Below, piece after piece: positions 40,027 to 49,365 of a stretch of 64,000 bases of DNA. The stretch is from Cyclobacteriaceae bacterium (GTDB lineage: Bacteria; Bacteroidota; Bacteroidia; Cytophagales; Cyclobacteriaceae), in the NCBI GenBank assembly GCA_026003355.1, contig BPHC01000009.1, positions 37,000-100,999 of the forward strand, in the 5' to 3' direction. Positions within the stretch are counted from its first letter, which is position 1. Each line of letters begins with the position of its first letter. Under the pieces are notes generated by a model. It searched no databases. It was not told where the DNA came from and saw only the letters and a list, made by a program, of their open reading frames with translations. Position numbers and translations under genes: made by a program.

Positions 40027-40880
40027 AACAGGTTGAACTGATGTTTAACATACGACCATGCCAGCAGGGCAGCTTTATGCCGGTTGCGTATGCGAATGCG
40101 TGTGGACATGATGATTTCGCACGGGGTGTTTTGAATTTTTTTAAACAGGGTTTTATAGTACACATAGGCTACGTAAACCCCGAAACGCGATGATCGGGGC
40201 AACATCTTAATGCCATGATAGGCTGCCTCAAAATCGGCATGGATGCTTTTTTCAATTTCCCTTTTGGAATTTTCATTTATCGCTGACAGGTCCACATCCG
40301 GAAAATAGCTTCGGCCCATGTGCAGGTAGTCGGCCTGTAGGTCGCGCAGAAAATTTACTTTTTGAAAAGCAGCTCCCAGTTTCATGGCAAATGGTTTAAG
40401 CTCATTGTACTTGTGGTCATCGCCATTTACAAAAACCCGCAGACACATAAGGCCCACTACTTCGGCTGAGCCCAGAATATATTCGTTAAAACTGTTGTGA
40501 TCATGGCGGCTGCGGTACAGGTCCATTTCCATGCTTCGCATAAACAGTTCAATGGAAGTCCGGTCGATTTTGTACTGATGAACTGCCTTTTGAAAACTGT
40601 TGAGAATAGGATTAAGGCTGATTCCTTCTTCAATTGCTTGCCATGTTTCTGATTTAAAGCGCTCCAGCAAGCCGGCTTTGTTGTAGTTGTGGAAAGAATC
40701 GACTATTTCATCGGCAAGACGAACAAAACCATAAATGGCATAGATGGGTTCGCGCAGCTTTTTGTTAAGGCACAGTATGCCCAGCGAAAAGGATGTGCTG
40801 TAGGCCCGGGTGGTAATACGGCTGCAGGCAACAGATACTTTGTCGAATAAATCTTTCATAGGCAATACAGGTATTAACAA
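40023..40880 (-). CDS. crtB: Phytoene/squalene synthase family
   Basis: YSTSFSLGILCLNKKLREPIYAIYGFVRLADEIVDSF..GAAFQKVNFLRDLQADYLHMGRSYFP. Confidence 0.93.
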   Translation of the reverse strand: MLIPVLPMKDLFDKVSVACSRITTRAYSTSFSLGILCLNKKLREPIYAIYGFVRLADEIVDSFHNYNKAGLLERFKSETWQAIEEGISLNPILNSFQKAVHQYKIDRTSIELFMRSMEMDLYRSRHDHNSFNEYILGSAEVVGLMCLRVFVNGDDHKYNELKPFAMKLGAAFQKVNFLRDLQADYLHMGRSYFPDVDLSAINENSKREIEKSIHADFEAAYHGIKMLPRSSRFGVYVAYVYYKTLFKKIQNTPCEIIMSTRIRIRNRHKAALLAWSYVKHQFNLL

Positions 40881-42346
40881 TTGTTTTTTACCAGTACATC
40901 GGCCACCACCTTACCGGATATGAGCGAAGGCGGAACGCCCGGGCCGGGAACGGTTAACTGGCCGGTATAGTACAGGTTGGGTATTTTTTTGTTTACTATT
41001 TTAGGTTTAAGGTTGGCGGTTTGCAACAATGTATTGGCCAGACCATAAGCGTTGCCCATGCAGGCATTGTAGTCGTTAATAAAATCGTTGTGGGCATAGC
41101 TTCGGCTGTACACAATGTGCGGGGCAATGCGCTGGCCGGTAAGCGTCTCCAGCCTGCCGATAATTTCCTGAAAATACTTTTCCCGGATTTCGGGCGTGTC
41201 GGTCAGGTTTGGGGCAACCGGTATAAGTATCATTACCGTTTCGCCCTCGGGCGGAGCAACTGTGCTATCGGTTTTGGAGGTACAGCTCAGGTAAAACTGG
41301 GGGCGCTCCGGCCAGCGTTTTTCGGTATATATGGCGCGGGCATGGCGTTCAAAATCTTCATCGAAGAACAGGGTGTGATGAAGCAGGCCCGAAAGCTTTT
41401 TGTTCAGGCCCAGATAAAAAATAAGACTGGAAGGAGCAAACGTGCGTTTCTGCCAGTATTTTTCGGAGTAATTGCGGTGCGAGGCAGGCAACAGCTTTTG
41501 TTCCACATGGTGGTAGTCGGCACCGGCCACAATAAAGTCGAACGGATGCCATTCACCGTTCACCACCAGTCCTTTGGCTTTTGTGCCGTTTAATGAAATT
41601 TGCTGCACGGGGGCATTGTATCTTATTTCCACACCCAGTTCGCGGGCCAGGTTAACAATGGCCTGTACCACGGTAAACATGCCTCCTTCAGGGTACCAGG
41701 TGCCCAGCGCCATGTCGGCATAGTTCATCAGGCTGTAAAGGGCAGGTGTTTTTTGCGGTGTGGCACCTAAAAATATTACCGGAAACTCAAGCAACTGAAT
41801 GAGCCTGGGATGATGGAAATATTTTCGCACGTGGGCCGACAATGAGGTGAACACCTGTAATCTCACAAGGCCGGAAAGTATTTCCCTGTCCAGCAGTTCG
41901 GCATACGAAAGGCCTGGCTTATACACCAGTTTTTTTATGCCGGCTTCGTACTTAAAGCGGGCTTCTTCCAGAAATTTTTTCAGTCTGGGCCCGCTGCCCG
42001 GTTCAAGGTTTTCAAACAGGGTTGTTAAAGGTTCAATGCCTGCGGGAATATCGAGGTAGTCGGCCCGGGCAAAGTAAATGCGGTAGGATGGATCCAGGCG
42101 ATGTAACTGATAGTAATCGGACGGATTTTTACCGAATGTGCGGAAGAACGACTCAAATACATCGGGCATCCAGTACCAGCTGGGGCCCATATCGAACGTA
42201 AAACCCTGTGCCTGAAACATGCGGGCTCTTCCGCCCGGTGTGCTGTTTTTTTCGAAAACCGTTACGGCATAGCCGGCCTTTGCCAGGTGGCATGCTGCCG
42301 AAAGACCGGCAAAACCCGAACCGATAACCGCAACCGTTTTACGCAT
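40874..42346 (-). CDS. crtI: Phytoene desaturase
   Basis: VAVIGSGFAGLSAACHLAKAGYAVTVFEKNSTPGGRA..FDMGPSWYWMPDVFE..NLYYTGQLTVPGPGVPPSLISGKVVADV. Confidence 0.94.
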   Translation of the reverse strand: MRKTVAVIGSGFAGLSAACHLAKAGYAVTVFEKNSTPGGRARMFQAQGFTFDMGPSWYWMPDVFESFFRTFGKNPSDYYQLHRLDPSYRIYFARADYLDIPAGIEPLTTLFENLEPGSGPRLKKFLEEARFKYEAGIKKLVYKPGLSYAELLDREILSGLVRLQVFTSLSAHVRKYFHHPRLIQLLEFPVIFLGATPQKTPALYSLMNYADMALGTWYPEGGMFTVVQAIVNLARELGVEIRYNAPVQQISLNGTKAKGLVVNGEWHPFDFIVAGADYHHVEQKLLPASHRNYSEKYWQKRTFAPSSLIFYLGLNKKLSGLLHHTLFFDEDFERHARAIYTEKRWPERPQFYLSCTSKTDSTVAPPEGETVMILIPVAPNLTDTPEIREKYFQEIIGRLETLTGQRIAPHIVYSRSYAHNDFINDYNACMGNAYGLANTLLQTANLKPKIVNKKIPNLYYTGQLTVPGPGVPPSLISGKVVADVLVKNNC

Positions 42347-42364
42347 ATAGAAGCATTAATTTAG

Positions 42365-42865
42365 TCAAAAACCTGCGAGTCGTTTTTGTATTTCTTTTCG
42401 CGCATGGAATATGCGGTTTTTTACCGTGCCAATCGGAATACCCAGGTGTTTGGCTATTTCCTGATACTTGTAACCTGATGTGTGCATCTTGAACGGTACG
42501 AGCAGCTCATCGCGAAGGCCGTTGATGTGCTGCCAGATGTCTTTGTACTCTAAAGCCGTGTCGGGTGAGTTAAAAGTATGTGTATCGGCTACGTTCAAAA
42601 AATGCAGATCGGCCGTTTTGTCCTGAAAGGTTCCGGAGCGCTGGTTCTTCCTGTAATTGTTGATAAACGTGTTGCGCATTATGGTAAACAGCCAGCCCTT
42701 CAGGTTTGTGCCGCTTCTGAATTTATCGCGGTAGGTAAGTGCTTTCAGGATAGTATCCTGAACCAGATCGTTCATTTCATCGCGGTCGGTGGTAAACCTG
42801 CGTGTAAACAGGCTTAATGTACTGCGCAGCCGGCTGATTTCGAGAGCAAATTCATGAGCTGACAT
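42365..42865 (-). CDS. RNA polymerase sigma factor, ECF subfamily
   Basis: DEMNDLVQDTILKALTYRDKF..NLKGWLFTIMRNTFINNYRK..YKYQEIAKHLGIPIGTVKNRIFHARKEIQKRL. MSAHEF start preferred over the TTG at 42904. Confidence 0.92.
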   Translation of the reverse strand: MSAHEFALEISRLRSTLSLFTRRFTTDRDEMNDLVQDTILKALTYRDKFRSGTNLKGWLFTIMRNTFINNYRKNQRSGTFQDKTADLHFLNVADTHTFNSPDTALEYKDIWQHINGLRDELLVPFKMHTSGYKYQEIAKHLGIPIGTVKNRIFHARKEIQKRLAGF

Positions 42866-42872
42866 GGAAATT

Positions 42873-42967
42873 TTGTTTAACTTTTGTTTAAAATCGTTAA
42901 ACAATTTTACGCAAATCTGCCTTAAATGATGGGTTTTTTGAGGTCTTGTTTAATGAATTTTGTTAAA
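42873..42967 (-). promoter_or_regulatory. Cluster of TTGTTTAA elements upstream of the sigma factor/carotenoid operon
   Basis: TTGTTTAA at 42873-42880, 42884-42891, 42946-42953; inverted TTAAACAA at 42897-42904; variant TTGTTAAA at 42960-42967. Confidence 0.55.
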
Positions 42968-43001
42968 TGCCGTGATTTTATGGCTTTTGGCGTGGACCGC
43001 G

Positions 43002-43889
43002 TTAAACAGCGTCTGCCGGCGGTAGTTGTTCGTCCAGTTCCAGGGCTCTGTAAATAATTTTTACATTTTTCGGAATGAGTACGGCTGCATTGCGCAGGTT
43101 ATGCCCGGCCGCGAAAACAGTGGCCCCGGCCATGTGCTCGGCCAGGGTGTTTAAAAACGGCTGAATTTGGGAAGCAGAAGGTGTGGAAATAAAATTGGTT
43201 AGCACATAACGGGGTTGGTGTGTGCGGTAAATGGTTAATACATCGTTAAACGGTACCGATTGCCCGAGGTAAAAGGTATAATAACCTTTGCGCCGCACCA
43301 GGTAATGAAAAAACAGCAGGCCAAATTCGTGCAACTCTCCTTCAGGCAGAAAAAGCAGGGCACCGGGTGCCATGCGTGGAGCCACCGGCAGCGCTGCTAT
43401 GGCGGTAATAAATTTTTGGCGGATAAGATTGGAGATGAAATGTTCATGCGCCGGAGTTATGGTGCCGGTTTGCCACATTACGCCTATTTTTTCCAGAAAG
43501 GGATAAACAACTTCGGCAATGGTGCGTGTAAAGCCGATTCTTTCTTCCAGCTGCGCGATAACCTCGTTGAACTTCCATTCATCGAGGTCAACCATGGCCA
43601 CCACCAGCTGGTCTATAAACAATTCGGCATCTGTTTTAAGCCGGCTTAATTCCGATATTCGCTCGCTGATTTCGGCATCTGACATGCGTGCGATGTGCGA
43701 TATTTTAAGACCGTGATGGTTGAGCAGCGAAATATTAATAATGCGTTTCAGGTCGTCATCGGTATATAGCCTTATATTGGTAGCCGTGCGCAGGGGCTCC
43801 ACAATGCGGTGCCGTTTTTCCCATATGCGGATGGTGTGGGCTTTGATGCCCGAAAGTTTTTCCAGTTCTTTAATGGAATATTGGCCCAT
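43002..43889 (-). CDS. MerR-family regulator with cobalamin-binding-like C-terminus (CarH/LitR-like)
   Basis: YSIKELEKLSGIKAHTIRIWEKRH..; WQTGTITPAHEHF (W-x9-EH) and ELHEFG (E-x-H-x-x-G). Confidence 0.9.
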   Translation of the reverse strand: MGQYSIKELEKLSGIKAHTIRIWEKRHRIVEPLRTATNIRLYTDDDLKRIINISLLNHHGLKISHIARMSDAEISERISELSRLKTDAELFIDQLVVAMVDLDEWKFNEVIAQLEERIGFTRTIAEVVYPFLEKIGVMWQTGTITPAHEHFISNLIRQKFITAIAALPVAPRMAPGALLFLPEGELHEFGLLFFHYLVRRKGYYTFYLGQSVPFNDVLTIYRTHQPRYVLTNFISTPSASQIQPFLNTLAEHMAGATVFAAGHNLRNAAVLIPKNVKIIYRALELDEQLPPADAV

Positions 43890-43906
43890 GTCTGATAAAC
43901 AGCCTT

Positions 43907-46393
43907 ATGGCAGGTAATGTTTTAAGCTACCCAGGTAAAAATAAAGAAAAAGGCGGCAGCGAAAGCCCCCTTGAGCCAGCCATAAGGTGGTTTGAAGAAT
44001 GCGGTTGGAAGCCCTTTGATTTTCAACTCCGCGTGTGGCAGGCGTGGCTTGCCGGAAAAAGCGGCCTGCTGAATGCCCCCACCGGCAGCGGAAAAACCTA
44101 TGCCCTGCTTTTGCCCGCCATGCTTTACGACAGGCAGAAGCCTGATGAGGTTGCGGGTGTTAAGATGTTATGGATTACCCCGCTTCGCGCGCTGGCCCGC
44201 GAAATAGAAGCTTCGGCCCTGCGGGCTATACAGGGTATGGGTGTGAACTGGCAGGTGGGAGTGCGTACCGGCGATACCCCCGCGGGGGTGCGGCAGGCCC
44301 AGCGAACCTCACCACCGGGGCTGCTCATCATTACCCCGGAAAGTCTGCACCTGCTGCTCTCGCAAAAAGGTTACAGTACTTTGCTGGGCACCCTGCAGGG
44401 GGTAGTGGTTGACGAATGGCACGAGTTGCTGGGCAGCAAACGGGGTGTACAGGTTGAACTGGCTTTATCGCGCATAAAATCCATTGTTCCGCAGGTTCGC
44501 GTGTGGGGAATTTCTGCAACAATAGGTAACCTGAAACAGGCAGCCGGTATTTTGCTGGGCAAGGCACCGGGTTACCGGCATCTTATCGTTCGCGCTTCGG
44601 TTGAAAAGAAAATCGAAATTAAATCCGTATTTCCCGATACAGCCGAAACGTTGCCGTGGGCCGGACATCTGGGCATTAAACTGCTCGACAAGGTGGTTCA
44701 ACTCATAAAAGCCAGCAACAGCACGCTGGTGTTCACCAACACCCGGTCGTTTGCCGAAATTTGGTACCAAAAACTACTGGAGCGCGCGCCCGATCTGGCC
44801 GGCGCAATGGCCTTGCACCATGGTTCTGTAAGTGCTTCTGTACGGGAGTGGGTAGAGAACCAGTTGCACGCCGGCAAACTTAAGGCAGTGGTGTGCACCT
44901 CAAGCCTCGATCTTGGGGTGGACTTCCGGCCGGTGGAAACCGTAATCCAGGTGGGCAGCCCGAAGGGCGTGGCAAGGTTTATGCAGCGGGCCGGCCGCAG
45001 CGGTCATCAACCGGGAGCCACAAGCCGCATTTATTTCGTGCCTACCCATTCGTTGGAACTGGTTGAGGCCGCTGCCCTGCGGCAAGCCATTGACAGCGGC
45101 ACGATAGAAAACCGCCATCCCTATATCCGGTCGTTTGATGTGCTCATTCAGTACCTTGTAACCCTGGCTGTGTCGGATGGCTTTTATCCTGAACAAATAT
45201 TTTCTGAAATCAAACAAACGCACAGCTACTCATCCATTACACTCCAGGAGTGGAACTGGGTTCTGAACTTTATTACCGCAGGTGGCGATGCCCTTCAGGC
45301 TTATGATGAATACAGAAAGGTAACCATTCAGCCCGATGGCAAATATGTTGTGGAAAGCCGGCAAATGGCCCAACGCCATCGCCTTTCCATAGGTACCATT
45401 GCCTCCGACAGCCAACTGAACGTAAAATACCTTTCGGGAAAGCATTTGGGAACAATTGAAGAGTATTTCATATCGCGCCTTGAACCGGGCGATACATTCT
45501 GGTTTACCGGCAGGGTGCTGGAACTGGTGCGCATAAAAGATATGGAAGTAATCGTCCGGAAGAGCAGCCGCAAAAGCGGCATGGTACCTTCGTGGATGGG
45601 GGGCCGAATGCCGCTGTCTTCACAGCTGGGAGATCACATTCGTAAAAAACTAAACGAGGTGGCCCATGGCCAGGCAACCGACAAGGAGCTGCAGTTCCTT
45701 GAGCCCTTGTTTGAGCTGCAAAGGCGCCTGTCGCACCTGCCAAAAGCCAATGAGTTTTTAATTGAGCAGTTTACAACTGCCGAAGGGCACCATATTATTA
45801 TGTATCCGTTTGAAGGAAGGTTTGTTCACGAAGGCCTGGCGGCTTTGATAGCCTGGCGGCTTGCCAGATTAAAGCCCCTTACCTTTTCGCTGGCCATGAA
45901 CGATTATGGCTTTGAGTTGCTGAGCGACCAGCCCGTGCCGCTGGAGCAGGCCCTTGAAACCAACCTGTTTGAAACCGGTAACCTGTTGTACGATGTGCAG
46001 GCCAGCATAAACGCCGGTGAAATGGCCCGGAGAAAGTTCAGGGATATAGCTGCCATTGCCGGACTGATGTTCAAGGGCTACCCCGGCAAACCGGTACGCA
46101 GCCGCCATCTGCAGGCAACAGCAGGTTTGTTTTTTCAGGTGTTTCAGGAATACGAAGAACATAATCTGTTGTACCGACAGGCCTTTGAAGAAGTAATGGA
46201 CTTTCAGCTGGAGGAGCACCGCCTTCGCAAAGCCCTTGAGCGCATTAACCGGCAGAAAATAGTGCTAAAACATCCCGAAAAGCCTACACCCTTTGCCTTT
46301 CCGGTTATGGTCGATCGCTTGCGCGAAATGCTTACCACCGAGCAGCTTAATGACCGCATAAGGCGGATGACGGTTGACTATGCTTCTGCCTGA
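43907..46393 (+). CDS. Ligase-associated DEXH-box helicase (Lhr-like)
   Basis: NAPTGSGKTYALLLPAML; LLIITPESLHLLLS; VVVDEWHELLGSKRGVQVELAL; VCTSSLDLGVDFRPVETVIQVGSPKGVARFMQRAGRSGHQPGA. Confidence 0.92.
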   Translation: MAGNVLSYPGKNKEKGGSESPLEPAIRWFEECGWKPFDFQLRVWQAWLAGKSGLLNAPTGSGKTYALLLPAMLYDRQKPDEVAGVKMLWITPLRALAREIEASALRAIQGMGVNWQVGVRTGDTPAGVRQAQRTSPPGLLIITPESLHLLLSQKGYSTLLGTLQGVVVDEWHELLGSKRGVQVELALSRIKSIVPQVRVWGISATIGNLKQAAGILLGKAPGYRHLIVRASVEKKIEIKSVFPDTAETLPWAGHLGIKLLDKVVQLIKASNSTLVFTNTRSFAEIWYQKLLERAPDLAGAMALHHGSVSASVREWVENQLHAGKLKAVVCTSSLDLGVDFRPVETVIQVGSPKGVARFMQRAGRSGHQPGATSRIYFVPTHSLELVEAAALRQAIDSGTIENRHPYIRSFDVLIQYLVTLAVSDGFYPEQIFSEIKQTHSYSSITLQEWNWVLNFITAGGDALQAYDEYRKVTIQPDGKYVVESRQMAQRHRLSIGTIASDSQLNVKYLSGKHLGTIEEYFISRLEPGDTFWFTGRVLELVRIKDMEVIVRKSSRKSGMVPSWMGGRMPLSSQLGDHIRKKLNEVAHGQATDKELQFLEPLFELQRRLSHLPKANEFLIEQFTTAEGHHIIMYPFEGRFVHEGLAALIAWRLARLKPLTFSLAMNDYGFELLSDQPVPLEQALETNLFETGNLLYDVQASINAGEMARRKFRDIAAIAGLMFKGYPGKPVRSRHLQATAGLFFQVFQEYEEHNLLYRQAFEEVMDFQLEEHRLRKALERINRQKIVLKHPEKPTPFAFPVMVDRLREMLTTEQLNDRIRRMTVDYASA

Positions 46394-46441
46394 TGGCAAA
46401 AAAGTTTAAAAAATATGAGTATAACACAATTCATCAACTTT

Positions 46442-46864
46442 ATGAAAAAAATTTTTCTGCTTCTTTGTTTGTTCAATCTGCTTATTTCGTGCAGTAAAAA
46501 AACCGATGGCACAAACATTCACCATAATAAAATGCTGGTACGAATAGCTGAACTGGAGATACATTCGGATTTTCTTTCGGATTACCTCACCATTCTTCGG
46601 GAAGAATCAAGGGCATCGGTCGAACGCGAAGCTGGGGTAATCTGCATTTTTCCCATGCAGATCAAAGAAAACCCGGCATCCATACGGCTGGTTGAAATTT
46701 ACGCCAGCGAAGAAGCCTACCGGTCACACCTTGAGTCGCTGCACTTCAAACATTACAAAAGCGCCACGCTGCATATGGTAAAGTCGCTCAGGCTTGTTGA
46801 CGCTGTAGCTGTTGATACTACCGCCATGTCGCTTATATTCAGAAAACTAAACCAGACGCGTTAA
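46442..46864 (+). CDS. Antibiotic biosynthesis monooxygenase (ABM) domain lipoprotein
   Basis: MKKIFLLLCLFNLLISCSKK lipobox; VRIAELEIHSDFLSDYLTILREESRASVEREAGVICIFPMQIKENP..EIYASEEAYRSHLESLHFKHY. Confidence 0.85.
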   Translation: MKKIFLLLCLFNLLISCSKKTDGTNIHHNKMLVRIAELEIHSDFLSDYLTILREESRASVEREAGVICIFPMQIKENPASIRLVEIYASEEAYRSHLESLHFKHYKSATLHMVKSLRLVDAVAVDTTAMSLIFRKLNQTR

Positions 46865-46896
46865 ATACCGGAGTCGGTGCGCACGTCCGGAAAACT

Positions 46897-49356
46897 TCAG
46901 AATGGAAAGCCAACGCCAAGGTTGTAAATTACCGGTTCGCGGTCTGTGCCAAAGGGGCGTCTGAACTTCATTTTATCCAGCACAAAACGGTCGCCTTCCG
47001 GCCGGGCCGGGTCGTAGACTTTTATGCCCACGTCAAAGCGCAGAATAAGAAAGGTGAAATTAAACCTTAAGCCAAACCCGGTTCCCACGCCCAGTTCTTT
47101 GTAAAAGCTGTTAAACCTGAACTTGCTGTTGCCGTTTTCAACCGGATTGCCTTCGCTGTCCTGCTTGAGTCGCTCGCTGAACAGCCACACGTTGCCGGCG
47201 TCTAAAAACAAGGCTCCCTCAAAAAATCCAACCAGTTTTCTGCGCAGCTCCAGGCTTCCTTCCAGCAATATTTCACCGGGAATTTCGAACTGGTAGCGGT
47301 ACAGGCCATCGCGTTCGGGATTGGTACTGGGTTCGGGCCGGTAGCTTCCGGGTCCGAGCCGGCGCGGGCGCCAGGCGCGTACGCTGTTGCTGCCGCCGGC
47401 AAAGAAGTATTTTTCGTATGGCAAAGCCCTGTTGGTTCCATAAGAGTAACCTACACCACCGTTAAAGCGCATGGCCAGTACGGTGCTTTTATCGATAATC
47501 TGTATTCTGCGTACATCGGCCTGAAGCCGCAGGTAGCGAAATGCCTCCAGGTTGCGGTTTTCGATTACCGGCAGGGTTAACACGTTTTGCAGGGTGCCGC
47601 CGCTTTCTACCGACCAGCGCAGGTAAACCGAATTTTCCTGCAGGTTGCCGTAATTGTTGTGGTTCCACGACATACCAAAGCCCGTAAAGCTTACATACGA
47701 GGGCAAAAAGCTGAACCGCAGCGTATTGCCCTGATATTGAAAAAGACTATCCAGCAGCTGACTGAAGTCGCTTCGAAGCGAAGAGTTTATAATGCTGAGG
47801 CTTGCTGCCGTGAAATCGAACCGCCTGATGCGCTGGTTTTCCCAGCTATACACAATGTTTGCCGTTGTGGCCGACCGTTTGTATTCCGGCCGGTCGGTAT
47901 AGGTAAAACCCAGTGTGGTTTTGGTTCGGGGATTAACACGGCCCAGTTTAAAGCGGGCCTCTTCGCGCAAGGGCCACAAAAACTGCGGAAATAATAACGA
48001 GGCATTTATGCCTGCTTCAACGCTTTGATATACATTGCCCACATCGGTGGCTGCGGCCACACCTTCGTAACCTATGCGGCCGTTCATTTCAAGATTTTCC
48101 AGCCCGCGGAAAATGTTTCGCTTTTTAAAGCTGATGTTGTAAAACGGACCCGGAAAACCCTGGGTAACGCTTAGTCCTACTTCATTCGACCATTGATACC
48201 TGTCGAAACGGCTGGCAAAAATGTTGGCCACAAACTTACCGCCTGTTGTGTCGTAGTTAATGTTTACAAATTTGAAGATATCGAGGTTGGCCAGCTGCCG
48301 CTGGGTGTTGAGGGTTTGCTGGCGGCTGAACAGGTCGCCCGGGTGAATAAACAAACGCTGACTGAGTATTTTGAGGTTGTAGTTGTTTTCGTATGCATAA
48401 AAGTTTATGTTCCGGTAGGTTTCTTTTTTACGACTAATGCCGGGCCTGGATTGGGCTGCATCGGTTGTAAAGTTCACTTCGCTTATAACAAACCTTTTGT
48501 GAGATGCCCTGCGTTCGGGGCTGTTGATTACTACCTTAATCCAAACTTTACCCGGCCTGGCCGAAACCGTATCGACCTGAAATTCTATGTACTGCTGGCT
48601 GAAGTCGTAATAGCCGTTGTTGCGCAGAAACAGGTCAATCCGCTCGCGTTCCTTTAACACAACATCCTGGCTGTACGGTTCACCTTTTTTAAGCCATGAA
48701 TCGGCCAGCGTGCCCGTAATGAGGTTTTTCAACAGCGTATCCGGAAAGGAGTAAAATACCGAATCCAGCACATAAAGAGGGCCTGGGGTAATGGTGTAAC
48801 GAATGGTTTTGGTTTTTGGAAAATATGCCGGCTCCACGCTAAAGCCAACAGAAGCCCTGAAGTACCCATTGTTAAACAAATAGTTTTCCATGTTGCTTAC
48901 TGCCTGCTCAACCCGGGTGCTGTCCAGTATAACCAGAGGCTCTCCCCACTGCATTACCACATTGCCGTTCTGTTGGCGGTCGTCATATTTTGCCTGAATT
49001 TGCTGCTTTCTGAACTGCAGGTTGTTAAGGCGCTTGGCGCGTGTGGTAAGGCTTATTTTCCTGTCAAGTTTTTCGAGTTTCGCTGCTTTGCGCTTTTCCA
49101 GCTTTTCGGGGTGATAGTGCTTTTTGCCCAGGTAATAAACCTCAGCCAGCAGGTGAACCGGAAGGCCCAGAAATTTGCGGTTGGGTTCTATTTTGGTAAG
49201 CTCGGCCATCTTATACCGACTTACGTTACGGGGGGCTTTGAACTGCTGCCGGTAAACCAGGTATTCATCTTTGCCAAGGTGGCGGGTGCCCAGACAACCC
49301 TGCAAAAGGCAGGATGCCACAATCAAAAAATAATATTTACTTTTCGGCAGCTTCAA
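46897..49356 (-). CDS. tamL: Outer-membrane BamA/TamA-like lipoprotein (TamL)
   Basis: LLQGCLGTRHLGKDEYLV lipobox; POTRA-like repeats; C-terminal barrel with FFAGGSNSVRAWRPRRLGPGSY. Confidence 0.88.
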   Translation of the reverse strand: MKLPKSKYYFLIVASCLLQGCLGTRHLGKDEYLVYRQQFKAPRNVSRYKMAELTKIEPNRKFLGLPVHLLAEVYYLGKKHYHPEKLEKRKAAKLEKLDRKISLTTRAKRLNNLQFRKQQIQAKYDDRQQNGNVVMQWGEPLVILDSTRVEQAVSNMENYLFNNGYFRASVGFSVEPAYFPKTKTIRYTITPGPLYVLDSVFYSFPDTLLKNLITGTLADSWLKKGEPYSQDVVLKERERIDLFLRNNGYYDFSQQYIEFQVDTVSARPGKVWIKVVINSPERRASHKRFVISEVNFTTDAAQSRPGISRKKETYRNINFYAYENNYNLKILSQRLFIHPGDLFSRQQTLNTQRQLANLDIFKFVNINYDTTGGKFVANIFASRFDRYQWSNEVGLSVTQGFPGPFYNISFKKRNIFRGLENLEMNGRIGYEGVAAATDVGNVYQSVEAGINASLLFPQFLWPLREEARFKLGRVNPRTKTTLGFTYTDRPEYKRSATTANIVYSWENQRIRRFDFTAASLSIINSSLRSDFSQLLDSLFQYQGNTLRFSFLPSYVSFTGFGMSWNHNNYGNLQENSVYLRWSVESGGTLQNVLTLPVIENRNLEAFRYLRLQADVRRIQIIDKSTVLAMRFNGGVGYSYGTNRALPYEKYFFAGGSNSVRAWRPRRLGPGSYRPEPSTNPERDGLYRYQFEIPGEILLEGSLELRRKLVGFFEGALFLDAGNVWLFSERLKQDSEGNPVENGNSKFRFNSFYKELGVGTGFGLRFNFTFLILRFDVGIKVYDPARPEGDRFVLDKMKFRRPFGTDREPVIYNLGVGFPF

Positions 49357-49365
49357 TTTTCCGGC

